A DNA stretch of 64,000 nt, taken from assembly GCF_901709675.1 (NCBI RefSeq), contig NC_051098.1, forward strand, positions 3,057,500-3,121,499. The letters run 5' to 3'. Of this stretch, positions 46,339 to 57,435 are shown one piece after another (positions within the stretch are counted from its first letter, which is position 1; each line of letters opens with the position of its first letter). The position numbers and the translations under genes are program-made. Below the pieces are notes generated by a model, which did no database searches, was not told the DNA's origin, and saw nothing but the letters and a program-made list of their open reading frames with translations. This DNA comes from Syngnathus acus (Eukaryota > Chordata > Actinopteri > Syngnathiformes > Syngnathidae).

Positions 46339-46587
46339 CACAGAGTTGCCAACTTGACGGGGCTCCAAACTTTCCCTAAGAGAGTGTTGAACCAAGAAAA
46401 GGTCATTTCTCAGGCCCTGAAGGACCATAAGTAGACGAGGCACTTGATATGGAACATCAAGTGTATACACTGATGTAATGGAGTCCATAAAGAAGGCCCT
46501 TTGTCCACTGAGAGATTTCACAGTGGTACTTTCAGGGAAGGAGTACAGTATGTGAGTGTCTCCTATGTCAAGGCAGTCTTGCACCTG
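46339..46587 (-). CDS. Predicted internal exon of an unrecognised gene
   Basis: Eighty-three codons without interruption: QVQDCLDIGDTHILYSFPES, TTVKSLSGQRAFFMDSITSV, YTLDVPYQVPRLLMVLQGLR, NDLFLVQHSLRESLEPRQVG, NSV. The donor is GTGAGT. The acceptor side reads CTTTCAGCAG, a tandem NAGNAG that could include or skip the first Gln codon. The composition is that of a folded globular protein and not of a transposase, and no repeat ends flank it. The gene would lie between nlk and smco4 on the minus strand, with upstream exons at higher coordinates that I could not identify. Confidence 0.6.
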
Positions 46588-46599
46588 CTGAAAGTTTAA

Positions 46600-46905
46600 C
46601 CTGGATGATGACGACAGATGAAGACAAACATGATGAAGACAACTATCTTCAACTACTTACAGAAAAATACCAGGATCCCACCACTGATGCCCTGCTGAAC
46701 ATGGCATCTCTTCTTGATTCCATCTTCAAATTCCAATAATATGCTGGATGCACAAGCTCATGATCAGCCTCCATCCACATCACGGTCCCTCAGAACAAGT
46801 CTTTAGCACTGTTGGCATCATAGTAAATTGCTACTCTCAAGCCAGATAAAGTTGACAAATTTATCATCCTGGGCTAAAAATTTGATCCTGCAATCTGTCA
46901 TATGA
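46600..46905 (+). pseudogene. hAT transposase C-terminal dimerisation region, relic
   Basis: Plus-strand blocks LLTEKYQDPTTDALLNMASL and SEQVFSTVGIIVNCYS followed by stop-interrupted QARxSRQIYHPGLKI resemble the C-terminal region of hAT transposases ('FSTVG' block). Several stops occur. Confidence 0.55.
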
Positions 46906-47710
46906 ATATATCTCCTCTTAGAAGGAGATAAAAGCTCAAAGATGTATGAACAAAAATGGTTCTAAAGCAGCTGGATTGTTCACTCAGGTTTAGACACTGC
47001 AGTTAGATAATATTTGTACAACATTGTTGCATTTTAAGAGGCAACCAGTTCCTTTGCATTTTTATATGAGCCTATAGAATACACTTTTTGGTAGTGATTG
47101 GGGAATGAAACGTCATGAACCGTTAACGAATGTAAAACGAAACAAATGGACGACTGCTCCTCAGTTGTTCACTGTAAATTTGAACTGGAGATCTCTTATT
47201 CTACAGGTAGGCGCATGAAGCATCCCGGGATCACTAGCACTCCCTGCCATAAGGCTGGAGAACCTTTTTTCGTAGCCCCCGTAAGATCTCTTTTCAAAGC
47301 CGTTATGTTCATCTAAAGAACCACGACGTTACAGACAGATGACAAAAAAACACAAGATGTTATGTACACCAGCTTAACTATCGAAATTAATTCATTATAG
47401 CCACAGTGTTTGAACAGCGACATAAAGACAGAGAGCAGTTCAGTCTAACTGCATAGCCTGTCAACATAGGCAGCCGTGTGATTACGCAATCCTCAGAGGA
47501 GGCTCGACAGGTGACGTTGGCTCCTCCGAGCGAATCGTCCTCGGTTTTAAAATAACTATAGAAATTCTACGATTTTGGTTCAAAATGATACAAAATTATT
47601 GAAATTAAAAGGAAAATGACTTTATAATAAAAAAAATTTAATTTGTTTTTCCCCTTTTCATGATACGCCTCCCCTGCCTCCTCTGACCGCACGTCCCTGG
47701 TATTAACCCC
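46906..47710. other. Intergenic sequence, no gene recognised
   Basis: No coding or repeat structure identified with confidence. Confidence 0.35.
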
Positions 47711-47714
47711 TAAT

Positions 47715-48190
47715 CATGCCTCCAAAGAAAGCAAGTGGGAGCAGTAAAGCCATCCTAAAACACAAAGACGGTCTTAAAGCAATGCGAGACTGAGCGCCCG
47801 GCGCGCTGCGGTTGCGCGATCGAACCAAATTAAGCTCCCTGCGCACTGAGGTCCACTTAAATTTTGGAAAGTACATCAGGACTTTAAAAATATTTTCTAA
47901 ATTTCAGCGACGGCTCTGTCACAATAATGCGATCAGCGCGATGCAGTTGCGCGGTCGGCGGCGCGCTACGGTTGCGCGTTCGGCGGTGCGCTGCAGTTGC
48001 GCGATCGGACAAAAATGCGCAAATGAAAAAATGCTTAAAAAAGGCGTTTTTGTTTTGTTTTTTATCTTGGAACGGATTTAAAAAATTCCATTATTTGTAA
48101 TGGGAAAAATAGATTCGGAATTCGACCGATTCGCTTCTCTAACCGCCTTCTGGAACGGATTGTGGTCGAAAACCGAGGTTTGACTGTAAT
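47715..48190 (+). mobile_element. Tigger-like element remnant
   Basis: A coding start MPPKKASGSSKAILKHKDG lies at 47,716, like the start of Tigger transposases. The right end at 48,110-48,187 contains GGAACGGATTGTGGTCGAAA and ACCGAGGTTTGACTGTA, a typical Tigger terminus. Between them are GCGATCGG/GTTGCGCG repeats and no transposase. The left end is not found. Confidence 0.55.
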
Positions 48191-49432
48191 TTATTTTCAG
48201 GTCAGATACATGAATAAATTTTTCAAACTTTAAAGTATTACAACAAGGATTATGAGCGTCATGATGAAAATTAATCACTGGTCTGTATTAAAAATTAAAA
48301 TGCAGTGTGAGAGAAAGTCATATTTTCACCGCACCGCTGTGTTTCCGCCAACACAAAACATTCATTTATTGGCTACGCCATTCATCCAATTTTGCTAGGT
48401 GGTCTTTATGTTGAAAGGCTGGAGAGGAAGTTACCCAGCCGACAGCCTTCGACATCCTTCGACGTCCTTCTACTTAACTCTAAAAGTAGTTTCATATGGA
48501 GCGCGTCTGAATGCCACGTCAAGCGTTCTACTCAACTTCTCAGCGTGTTTGGAGTTACTATTCCAATTTGAAAACAATATAGTAGATTACTGGAATAAAC
48601 CACGGAGAAGTTGACAAGGGTATTTTTTAAATACGTGGGACTCCAACGCAGTTCGTACTAGTAAGATAACCTCGTTTCAACTCACATAACTCTTCGTAAG
48701 CAGTTTCCTGACAGTGTTATGGCAAGCACGTTTGCAATTTGCTATCCTGTCCATAGTGTAGCACGCATTTTAACCGGAATATCTCTAATAAAAATCTGAA
48801 TGTAACAAAGACACTAACCCATATTTGAATTTGCGAGTACAATTAGCTACTCCTTATAACTAGTTGGATTGCAAAAAAATGGGTGTGATTTAACGAAGAG
48901 TGCAGTGCTCCCTCGATAATCACGGGGTTTCGTTCCAAAAATGTCCGCATTAAGTGAAGTGTACCAAGTAGAAGTTGCCTTTTTTTTTTTAAAAAAAAAA
49001 GTAAATTTTAAATTAGAATTATTTTTTTTTCCAGGAGATTAATTTAATGACATCCTCCTCAACGGTGCCCCTCATTTTAAATACTTTTCATACATAAATT
49101 TAGCTTTTTAAAATATTATAGAAACATTAAAGAAATAAAAAAAAGATGAAAATAACGAGGGGAAAAAAAGCTATGTTGTGTTCCATAAAAGAAATAAATG
49201 CATTTTTTAACTCAATGTCAGAAATATATTTAGGGGCACATAAATTCATGCTGCTAACCAGTCAACAATTCATTTGTGCTCATTCATAGTTCAGTGAATG
49301 AGGTAATGGCACTGAAGCAGAACAAACAACGTATTTATTAAGAAGAACCCAAAAAATGGCTTGTCACTGTTTAAAAGTGATAATTATTTGTCTGAAAAAT
49401 GACTTGACATGCAACTAATTTTTGTTGTTGTT
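48191..49432. other. Upstream region of smco4, no coding feature
   Basis: Contains T- and A-runs at 48,980-49,005 and a piece of the 'CTCCCTCGATAATCACGGGG' Tigger-like repeat at 48,908. Untranslated 5' exons of smco4 may lie here, but none can be placed from the sequence. Confidence 0.35.
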
Positions 49433-49479
49433 TTACAGGGTCCTGCAAGCACAGTGAAGACGACGGGCCTGTGGTCATT

Positions 49480-49659
49480 ATGAGGCAGCTGAAAGGAAAA
49501 CCCAAAAAAGAGACATCCAAGGACAAGAAGGAGCGAAAGCAGGCCATGCAGGAAGCACGACAACAGGTTGCTACTATTGTGCTGCCCACGCTGGCTCTAG
49601 TTGTGCTGCTCATCATCGTCTTTGTCTATGTGGCCACCAGGCCTGATGCTACCGAGTAG
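49480..49659 (+). CDS. smco4: Single-pass membrane and coiled-coil protein 4
   Basis: The 59-residue protein MRQLKGKPKKETSKDKKERK / QAMQEARQQVATIVLPTLAL / VVLLIIVFVYVATRPDATE matches the SMCO4 family in length and nearly every position. Residues 8-30 are strongly charged and helical (coiled coil). Residues 32-52 form one transmembrane helix, and a short tail follows. The coding exon follows an acceptor TTTTACAG at 49,438, and the ATG lies 41 bp inside it. The frame is open upstream (GPVVI), but the family starts at MRQLKG. The protein is a small membrane protein of poorly known function. The whole coding region is in one exon, as in the known gene. Confidence 0.93.
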   Translation: MRQLKGKPKKETSKDKKERKQAMQEARQQVATIVLPTLALVVLLIIVFVYVATRPDATE

Positions 49660-50288
49660 ACTTTTCTTGAGGAAAAGATTGGAACTCTGCTGTGCTTGAT
49701 TTTTTTATTTTTTTTTTATAAAGTTCATAAAGTTTATAAAGTTTGTTTCGCTTTATACTGCTGGAAAGAGAAGAATCAATGGGAATAATAAAAAAAAAAA
49801 CAGCTGATAGTTTTGTGTTCCCACTGTCTCAAAAATGAGACAGTATTCTGCCTGTCAAATGATTCATGCATATTTCAACGTTAGACCAGAGTTGTTGAAT
49901 GAGAAGAGTCGAAGTGTACGTCTTTCTATCATGACTTGTTCAAAGCAATGTGAGACTAGTCTTGCACGTTACCGCTGTTCGGACAATACTTACACTCGGG
50001 TACTTAATGTATGAATGAAAAGCATTGTTGAGAGAATATTAAGTTATAACTCTCACGTATAATATTGAATGTAAGGAAAATTGTGGAAGAATTTGTTTTG
50101 CTGTTACCATCACCAAAGCATGCTCCACAAATGTGTCAATATGGAATATGAATGTTATCCGACTCCTATCAGTTAAATTATTGATATCTTACCTGTTGGT
50201 CACTTTTCTTATGGGGAATGGTATTAAGGTGCCTTAAAATGTAGTATTTCTGTTTAATAAATAATGTGTACCATTTTAGGTTTAATAT
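49660..50288 (+). other. smco4: smco4 3' untranslated region and downstream
   Basis: Possible polyadenylation signals are an A-rich AATAATAAAA at about 49,785 and AATAAA at 50,256-50,261. No transposon lies within it. The true 3' end is not determined. Confidence 0.45.
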
Positions 50289-50293
50289 GTTGT

Positions 50294-50718
50294 TGTCACG
50301 TTCCTGCGTCACCTGACTTCCAGCCAAGCCCCAATCAAGGAATTGCCAGCACCTGCTACAGCTCGTTAGGTCCCCTACTTAACCTTTGTATTCTGCCAGT
50401 GGTTGTCAGTTCGTCTGCTTACCCTGCCCGTGACACCACTGCCTTTTTGTCCCCTGAACGATCGCTGTTGCCAACTGCTTCCGTAAACTGACCGACCACG
50501 CTTTGATCGCCGCCTGCCCCGACTACTTGCCCGTCCTTTGACCACGCTTCTGATCGCCGCCTGCCTCGACCAGCTGCCTGCCTCCGACTATGACTACGCA
50601 CTGTGCTCTGCTGCTCAGCCACGCCAGCCAGATTGCAAGTCCAGCGTTCCACTTCCCCTTTCCCCCTTTTCAGTAAAGGATCGTGCTGCACTTGGTCGCC
50701 CCTCTCTGTTCCGTGACA
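50294..50718. mobile_element. Solo LTR
   Basis: A 425-bp unit starts TGTCACG and ends CGTGACA, with a perfect 5-bp target duplication GTTGT (50,289-50,293 and 50,719-50,723). The inside has repeated CTTTGATCGCCGCCTGCC / CTTCTGATCGCCGCCTGCC blocks and no coding sequence. TG...CA ends and a 5-bp duplication are diagnostic of an LTR left after recombination. Confidence 0.85.
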
Positions 50719-50723
50719 GTTGT

Positions 50724-51179
50724 GATTGTGTCCTTGAAGTTTTTCACATGACAACCATTATTGAGATAAAATGATAATCATCAAGATCATTTTAAATTGT
50801 TAAAAATATTTGCATTGTTTTGTTTTTTGAATGAAATACAGAAAATTAAGAATTCTGCTGCATGAGTAGTGATAATTACTTAAAATCAGGTAAGGATTAA
50901 TTTGTATTTACAATTAACAAATCTATTTTCCCAATGATATTCATAGCAAGGATTCAGATCAATCTTGTGTTTATTTGTTTGTTTAGAAACAATAGAAGTG
51001 TATGAAGGTTTCTTTGCTGTATATTCAGGGAGAAAGAGCAGAAGGAACCAAAGTGGAGTGGAAAAAATAATGCATCTCACTGTCTTCACCATCACCCCAG
51101 AATTCTTTGATCACAAGAGGCGTGAATCCTGAAAAAAGACTGAAAATGAACTACGTATGTATAAGTTCTCTGAATAAAT
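50724..51179. other. Intergenic sequence, no feature recognised
   Basis: AT-rich, without recognised repeats or genes. Confidence 0.35.
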
Positions 51180-51316
51180 AATACATTTATATGAATAATA
51201 CATTTATGTAATCAATACGTTTATAATAAATATATAAATACGGTTAAATACAATGATGCGACTGGCATAAAACCAAATACGAAGCGCATAAAAATAAAAC
51301 TCACCATTACTTCCGT

Positions 51317-51430
51317 AGCTTTGTTTTGGTTACTGTAACCGCAGAAAATCCCGCTTCACAAAGATACAATGTTGGAAAGGGAAGCAGGGTTTTCATTGCT
51401 TTTGTGGCGATCTCGAGATATTCTACCTTG
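51317..51430 (-). pseudogene. hAT transposase C-terminal block
   Basis: The minus frame EYLEIATKAMKTLLPFPTLY, LCEAGFSAVTVTKTKLRK and stop corresponds to the conserved hAT dimerisation block (C-E-x-G-F-S). It is preserved over 38 codons while the middle of the gene is deleted. Confidence 0.7.
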
Positions 51431-51689
51431 ATTTTAATCCAGTTTTCTTATTCTTGGAAATTTCTTTTTTAGGGCCTACGGGCCTTTAAGGTGTGGCGAA
51501 TAAATACAATAAAGTAAAATGATACAACTGGCACAAAAACAACTTCAATGCAACTTTACTAGCAGCGTCGTAACATTGTGCAAACAAGTAATATCCACTG
51601 TGCCCCGAACACTCTTTGACTCTGGTCGCTATGGTAACGTTTAAACATGGATGAACAAATAAGATTCAGACAACACAAAAACAAATATA

Positions 51690-51913
51690 TAGCGAATGAA
51701 ATGGAGAAATGCCCGCCGCATATTATGCAAAGTGGGCTCGGTGCGTGAGCGTCACCTGTTGCAATAAAGCCGTATTTTAAGTAGGACTCCTGGTATAGTC
51801 TGTTGAATGCGAGTTTCTTTTTCTTGGGAGTCGTCGGCTCTTGTTTTGTCTCATCACTGGGCCTTTTCCCCTTCACAACGAAACTTTTTAAAGACGTTTG
51901 TTTTTTATTCATT
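51690..51913 (-). pseudogene. hAT transposase N-terminus with half a BED finger
   Basis: MNKKQTSLKSFVVKGKRPSD, then PKKKKLAFNRLYQESYLKYG and PSPLCIICGG. The second half of the finger (H...H) is replaced by unrelated codons. It parallels the MSKKQ...CIICGD gene at 29,976. Confidence 0.75.
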
Positions 51914-51986
51914 TTGCTAGCTTGTGGGTGACAAATTAGCGTTCGCGTGACCGAGATGTAGGAGAGAATCCGGTCAATTCTCAAAA

Positions 51987-53432
51987 TACCGTAAATTTCG
52001 GACTATAAGCCGCGACTTTTTTCCAAAATTCTGAACCCTGCGGCTTATAGCCCAGTGCGGCTTATATAGGATTTTTTCCGTGATTTTTGTGATGACTTGA
52101 TCACTTTTATACACTCGTAAAAAGGCTGTGGACCGCTGTTGTGCGGCACTGCTTTGGTGGGCGGAGGGATATATGGACACGGTCACTGGGGAGAAAAGTG
52201 GTGTGTTGATCGCATGTCCATCCGCCAGGCAAATAGTGCTGTGTAATTCACACAAACAAGAGATAGAACGAGATCAAGACGGACATTACTGAAAGGAAGC
52301 TTTTATACACAAACCGTCATTATGGCGGGCTTATGTAGGATTTTTTCCATGATTTTTGTGATGACTTGATCACTTTTATACACTCGTAAAAAGGTAGTGG
52401 ACCGCTGTTGTGCGGCACCGCTTTGCTGGGCGGAGGGATATATGGACACGGTCACTGGGGAGAAAAGTGGTGTGTTGATCGCATGTCCATCCGCCAGGCA
52501 AATAGTGCCGTATAATTCACACAAAGAAGAGACAGAACGAGATCAAGACGGACATTACTGAAAGGAAGCTTTTATACACAAACCGTCATTATGGGGGACA
52601 AAAGAAATGCATATGATGCCGCTTTTAAGCTAAAGGCAGTCGATGTTGATGACATTGTGTTGCGTCACCCTTTTCTTTATTTCGTGGTCCCGTCTACTCT
52701 GGAGCTATACGTGTCGCTCGCTAGTTTAATGTAATTTAGCGCTTCGTGCATGAACAAAATTAGCATGAACAGACCCTCATCATGGAAAATGCTAGAAGAA
52801 ATGCATAAAACCGACGACGAAAGAGCTACTGAGAAAGTGTGTGGCAAAGGATAACTAACGCTATTCCAATCGGAAGACTACGATGGTTTCAATGCACAGG
52901 AGGAAGATGAAGACGATGAAGCTCTTTTTTTTTGCTTTTACTTGTATGCTTTTTTAATCAGCCCTGTTAGTGCTGTGCTACCGTGTTGCTGCTGTGTTAC
53001 CGCCGCGTCTCAGTGACTTTTACCGGTATGTTTTATTTATTCAAACCCTATTAGTGCTGTGTTACTTCCGTGTTGCTGCGGTATTACTGCCGCGTCACAG
53101 GCAGTGTTTGGAATGAAATGTTAAGGTATGTTATTAAAACTTTAAAAAAGCTTTCTGTGTCCAGTCTTTCTTTGTTAATAACTCGCGTGCACACTTCCGT
53201 GTTGCTGCGGTACTACTGCTGCGTCACAGGCAATGTTTAGAAAGACATGTTAAAGTATGTTATTAAAACTTTAAAAAGGCTTTCTGTGTACTGTCTTTCT
53301 TTGTAAAAAACTCGTGTGCACGTGCGGCTTATAGTCCGGTGCGTCTTATATAAGAAAAAAATTAAAATATCCCCGGATTTTAGCTGGTGCGGCTTATAGT
53401 CCGGTGCGGCTTATAGTCCGAAAATTACGGTA
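51987..53432 (+). mobile_element. Family C pogo-type MITE (copy C2)
   Basis: Ends CCGTAAATTTCGGACTATAA and CTTATAGTCCGAAAATTACGG flanked by TA. It contains MGDKRNAYDAAFKLKAVD at 52,591 and a damaged acidic tail near 52,870. Compared with C1 the left part is duplicated (see the 269-bp repeat) and the right part has three versions of the GTGTTGCTGCGGTA-type block. Confidence 0.8.
52060..52600. repeat. 269-bp tandem duplication in C2
   Basis: GATGACTTGATCACTTTTAT occurs at 52,091 and 52,360. TGGACACGGTCACTGGGGAG and GACGGACATTACTGAAAGGA also occur twice at the same distance. C1 has this segment only once. Confidence 0.85.
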
Positions 53433-53652
53433 AAAGATCATTCCGGAAATAATGCAATTATTTTTTCTTTCTTGCGCGGACCGGTACCGGTCCATAGACC
53501 ATGGGTTGGGGACCTCTGGATTAGACCATTAAACCAAAATCACATCACAAATGAATCTGGAACTCTTTTACATTCAAAGCACTCAAAAGAACAGTGACAC
53601 GATTTTTTTTTTTCTGAAGGGCAGCGATCCGCCTACACCCTTTTACATAGTA

Positions 53653-54540
53653 TTACAAGTCCAGAACCCGTCTGGGCTTGACTTCCCGTCCATACCGTGC
53701 CTGGTAGGGAACAGTGTAAGGGACAGCCTCAGATGCCTCTGAGGTGAGGGGTGTAGCAATGCCGGGATCCAAGTCATTGTCCATGTTGTGTGTCTTTTTT
53801 GTGTCCAGGAGGTGACGTCTATTTCGCCGATACTCATGTCCTTCAGCTGTGCGGACGTGGTATGATCTGTCAGTACCCGCTGGCTGGATGACGGTTGCTG
53901 GTTTCCAACAGCCACGCTCTTGCATTCTGATGCTTTGGCCCTCCTGCAGCGGTGACAGTGGTTTCGAAGATCTGTCGTAGTATCTTTTCTGATGCTGCTG
54001 CTGGTGTATTCTCCTGGCGTGAACCTCTGTATGGTTGACCACCTTGGGCTGGAGTTGCTGGTGGGTGCTGGGGAGGACTGAGCGTAAGCGTCGGCTCATA
54101 AGCAGCTGGGCTGGTGATCGGAGGTTATCCACTGGGGTGTTCCGATACTCCAGGAGGCTCAAATAGGGGTCTCGATGATCAGCTTTGGCCTTTTCCATGA
54201 GAGATATACAGATGGAAACAGATTTCTCTGCAAGACCATTGCTCTGTGGAAAGAACGGTGAGCTTGTGAGGTGGGTGAACTCCCAGGCATTTGCGAAGGC
54301 CTCAAACTCTTTGCACTTGTACTGGGGTCCATTGTCCGATACTACAGTCTCTGGTATTCCGTGCCGGGCAAAGGCAGCTTTCATCTTGTGTATCACAGCA
54401 GAGGATGTTGTGTTGTTTAACTTGTCCAGCTCGAAGTATCTGCTGTAGTAGTCCACGGTGACTATGTAGTCGTCATTCCAGGTGAAGAGGTCAGTGGCGA
54501 CTGTTTGCGATGGCCTGCCTGGGATTTTGTGGTTGATCAG
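53653..54540 (-). pseudogene. Gypsy integrase
   Basis: Integrase core: D in VATDLFTWNDDYIVTVDYYS, D in ETVVSDNGPQYKCKEFEAFA and E in SNGLAEKSVSICISLMEKA, with 35 residues between second D and E (DD35E). The C-terminal GPY/F-like region follows (SIRMQERGCWKPATVI). The frame is open, but it no longer joins the upstream domains because a MITE fragment replaces the zinc-binding part. Confidence 0.85.
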
Positions 54541-54566
54541 GGGCTCTGTGTTGCAGGGGGGATACA

Positions 54567-54622
54567 TCTAAAACAGGCTGGATTGGCGCCCTTGAGGACC
54601 GGAGTTGGTGACCCCTGCTGTA
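54567..54622 (-). mobile_element. hAT MITE terminal fragment inside pol
   Basis: On the minus strand: CAGGGGTCACCAACTCCGGT, then CCTCAAGGGCGCCAATCC. This is the start of a common fish hAT MITE; the other end is missing. Confidence 0.6.
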
Positions 54623-54953
54623 GACTGTGTGAACCTGCATATCCATGCCATCCCGCAGGCTGTCGTCCTTTTCAGACAGGGACTTCCTGGAGAGGGTGTC
54701 CGCCACAGGAATGTCTTTTCCTGGACGGTGGATGATGTTGAAGTCGTACCTCTGTAACTGAAGCATCATCCTCTGTAGTCTTGGAGGCGCTGCGTTGAGA
54801 GGTTTCCGCATGATGGACTCCAATGGCTTGTGGTCACTTTCGATAATGACGTGGCGGCCATACACGTACTGGTGGAAGCGTTTACATTCAAACAGAATGG
54901 CGTACAGCTCCTTTTCTATCTGAGCGTAGTTGACTTCGCTGTCTGTTAGCGAT
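54623..54953 (-). pseudogene. Gypsy RNase H
   Basis: Shows YGRHVIIESDHKPLESIMRK, LQRMMLQLQRYDFNIIHRPG and DIPVADTLSRKSLSEKDDSL, the typical RNase H end of Gypsy pol. It is separated from the RT frame by a break near 54,995. Confidence 0.8.
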
Positions 54954-56642
54954 TTAGATACATAGCCGATGGGTTTCTCTTCTTGCAGTAGGACCTGGAT
55001 TGAGTTTTACTCCCCGCTCTCTGGAGCGCTTCAGCATTGTGCGGAGGTTGCTGTCGTGTTCTTCTTTTGTGCGCCCGTAGATTAGCACATCATCTACGAT
55101 CGCAGTCACTCCCTGGAGGCCTTCGTAGGTCTCATCAACCTTGCGTTGAAACTCGTCCTGGGCCGATATCAGTCCAAACGGTAGACGGAGGAAACGGTAC
55201 CGACCGAACACAGTGTTGAATGTGGTCAGTTTGGAAGACTCCTCTGTGAGTTTGATTGCCCAGTAACCAGACCTGGCATCCATAACACTGAAGAAGCCGG
55301 CATCTGCCAACTTGGACGTGACATCGTCGAGCGTAGGTAAGGGGTAGTGCGGTCGCCTGATGGCCTTGTTGAGATCTTTCGGGTCGAGGCACAATCTCAG
55401 CTTGCCGGTGCGTGGCTTCTCGGCTACGACCATTGAACTGACCCACTCAGTTGGTTCCGTGACTTTCACGATGATCTGCTGTTTTTCCATGTTTTGAAGT
55501 TCCTCTTTGAGGCGGCTACGGAGTGCGTGTGGGACTCGCCTAGGTGGGTGGACTACCGGGACTGCGTTGGGGTAAATGTGAATTTTACACTCACCAGGAA
55601 ACAGTCCGATTCCAGTGAAAACGTTTTTAAACTCGTCGATGATCGGGATCTCGGGTTTGCTAGATACGGACAGGATGAGCTGCATGAGTCCAAAGTCCAG
55701 GCATGCCTTCAGTCCTAGAATTGGAGGTGCCTGCGTGTCGACGACGTGGAACTTCAGCATCAAGTCTTTGTCCTTGTATTTACACTTCAAGTTGCACTTG
55801 CCTTTGACAGTGAGACGTTCACCACCGTAGCCATACAGTGGGTGATTGAAGGGTTGTAACGTGGGCTGTATTCCCAGTCCTCTGAAGGTGCGTGTGGGAA
55901 TGACATTAGCTGAGGCCCCAGTGTCTAGCTTGAAGCTAAGTACAGTCCTGTCTGGGCCAATTTGCACATCTGCCAAAGCTTGCTCCGTTTCATTGGTGCT
56001 ACTTGCTTGTGTTAAAGTGTCAATAAACAGGTCCTCACTGTCTGCATTCATGTCTAACGTATGTTCATCTACTGTATGTACTCCTTTTCCTTGTTTGGAA
56101 CGACACACAGATTCAACATGGTTCCACTTGGAACAGAATTTGCACTGTTTACCTTTGGCTGGACAAAGGTTCTTGTCTTTGTGAGGCTGGAAACCACAGA
56201 AGCCACAGGTTGCGTTTCTCTGTGGTCCTCTGGCTCCGTCCGCTGGTCTAGGGGTGTAACTGCGCTCTACGTGTCCCTTTGTGCTGTCCTGCCGCTTTTT
56301 CCATGGAGAACTCTTTGAAGTCTTCCGACTGATTGCATGAACAGTTTGTGGGAATGTGTTGCCGCTAGCCATGGTTTTCAGCTGTGCCTGTGCCATGTCA
56401 TGCGACCTGGCAATGTCTATTGCTCTCTCCAGCGTTAGGGTGAAGCCTACATTCAGTAGCTTCTCTCTGAGTTTGGGGGAGTAAATTCCCAAAACGAACC
56501 GGTCTCTTAGCATTTCATCTCTATTTGCATAATTGCAATCTTGCACAAGCAGTCTCAACTCTGTCAAAAACTGTTCTAGTGGCTCATTTGGTGCCTGTTT
56601 CCTCTCGGAAAATGTGTAACGTGCAAAAATCTCATTCTTTTT
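54954..56642 (-). pseudogene. Gypsy gag C-terminus, protease and reverse transcriptase
   Basis: A long open frame of about 560 codons. Gag knuckles include CKFCSKWNHVESVC (C-x2-C-x4-H-x4-C). The protease is FKLDTGASANVIP. The RT has EWVSSMVVAEKPRTGKLRLC, LDPKDLNKAIRRPHYPLPTL, FFSVMDARSGYWAIKL, LPFGLISAQDEFQRKVDE and the catalytic AIVDDVLIYG. The start is lost because a SINE is inserted in gag at 56,645, and the end runs out of frame after RERGVKLNP. Confidence 0.88.
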
Positions 56643-56647
56643 CGGCA

Positions 56648-56950
56648 TAGTGGCATAGTGGTAGAGTGTCCGCCCTGAGACTGGAAGGTTGTGGGTTCAA
56701 ACCCTGGCCGGGTCATACCAAAGACTATAAAAATGGGACCCATTGCCTCCCTGCTTGGCAATCAGCATTAAGGGTTGGAATTGGGGGGTTAGATCGCCAA
56801 ATGATTCCCGAGCGCGGCACCGCTGCTGCTCACTGCTCCCCTCTCCCCCAGGGGATGGATCAAAATCACACGGGGATGGGTTAAATGCAGAGGACAAATT
56901 TCACCACACCCAGATGTGTATGTGATGATCATTGGGACTTTAACTTAACT
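56648..56950 (+). mobile_element. tRNA-derived SINE (plus orientation)
   Basis: The 5' part resembles a tRNA with a pol III A box (TGGCATAGTGGTAGAGTGTC) and B box (GGTTCAAACCC at 56,694-56,704). A body with TTAAATGCAGAGGACAAATT and a tail with TGATCATTGGGACTTTAACT follow. AAAAAG of the gag gene is found at both edges. It interrupts the Gypsy gag gene. Confidence 0.85.
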
Positions 56951-57211
56951 TTTTATAACATATGCTTCAAAGCAATCATAGTATGTTTTCAGTACCTTCC
57001 GTTCACGTTCTGTGAGTGTCCAAGTGTAGTAGATATCTCTACCTTTGTCACCGACCCAGAGAAGTCGGTAGCTGCACCGGTCTTCCTCTTCTTTCGCCTT
57101 GAACGGACCAGAAAACATCAAAGAAACGTGGAGTTTGAACTTGCGCCATGCTTCGGGCAGATTGCTAGCATCCCAGTCCATGACTGGTGCAGGGACTCCA
57201 GCGATGTCCAC
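56951..57211 (-). pseudogene. Gypsy gag N-terminus
   Basis: Starts MDIAGVPAPVMDWDASNLPE and continues AWRKFKLHVSLMFSGPFKAK, YRLLWVGDKGRDIYYTWTLT and CFEAYV before the SINE. Typical capsid start of a retrotransposon gag. Confidence 0.8.
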
Positions 57212-57435
57212 TTGTCCTTTCTTCTCTTCTATTATCTTCGTGTTTTACTCTGACAACATGTAATATTCTGTACTCACGCTAGGTACAAAATGTATAAGGA
57301 CGGCGACATGCAAGACTAATCTTTTAATGAAGATTGCAGGAGCAGGAAAACATGCTGCATTCAGGAAGGCGTATGCTTCCAACATCCGTCACTACGTGCT
57401 GCGTCATCTTAATGCTACGGACCAATCAGGCAAGA

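Larger units (their letters stand above)
51180..53519 (-). mobile_element. Second copy of the CAGTGGTCCCCAACC hAT family, carrying a family C MITE
   Basis: The right terminus (inverse) reads AGAGGTCCCCAACCCATGG, followed by GGACCGGTACCGGTCCGCG as in the 28-kb copy. On the minus strand come a broken BED gene (51,913) and then a transposase C-terminus (51,430). The 3' UTR (TTTTATGCCAGTCGCATCAT) also matches the 28-kb copy. The left terminus and most of the transposase are missing. Confidence 0.75.
53600..57433 (-). mobile_element. Ty3/Gypsy LTR retrotransposon, decayed
   Basis: On the minus strand the order is gag start (57,211), gag zinc knuckles, protease, reverse transcriptase, RNase H and integrase (end 53,653). 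That order is Ty3/Gypsy type. A probable 5' LTR lies at about 57,262-57,433 (TGTCTTGCCTG...AATATTACA), but no matching 3' LTR was found left of the integrase, where only a short purine tract AAAAGGGTG is seen. A SINE interrupts gag and a hAT MITE fragment interrupts pol. Confidence 0.8.

Noticed and set aside
49471-49479. Earlier start for smco4 (three codons upstream)
   Set aside because: It would begin at GTG, and the known family starts MRQLKGKPKKE.
56648-56720. tRNA gene with A and B boxes
   Set aside because: The tRNA-like part is followed by a SINE body and tail, and a second copy exists at 57.4-57.8 kb, so it is a SINE head.
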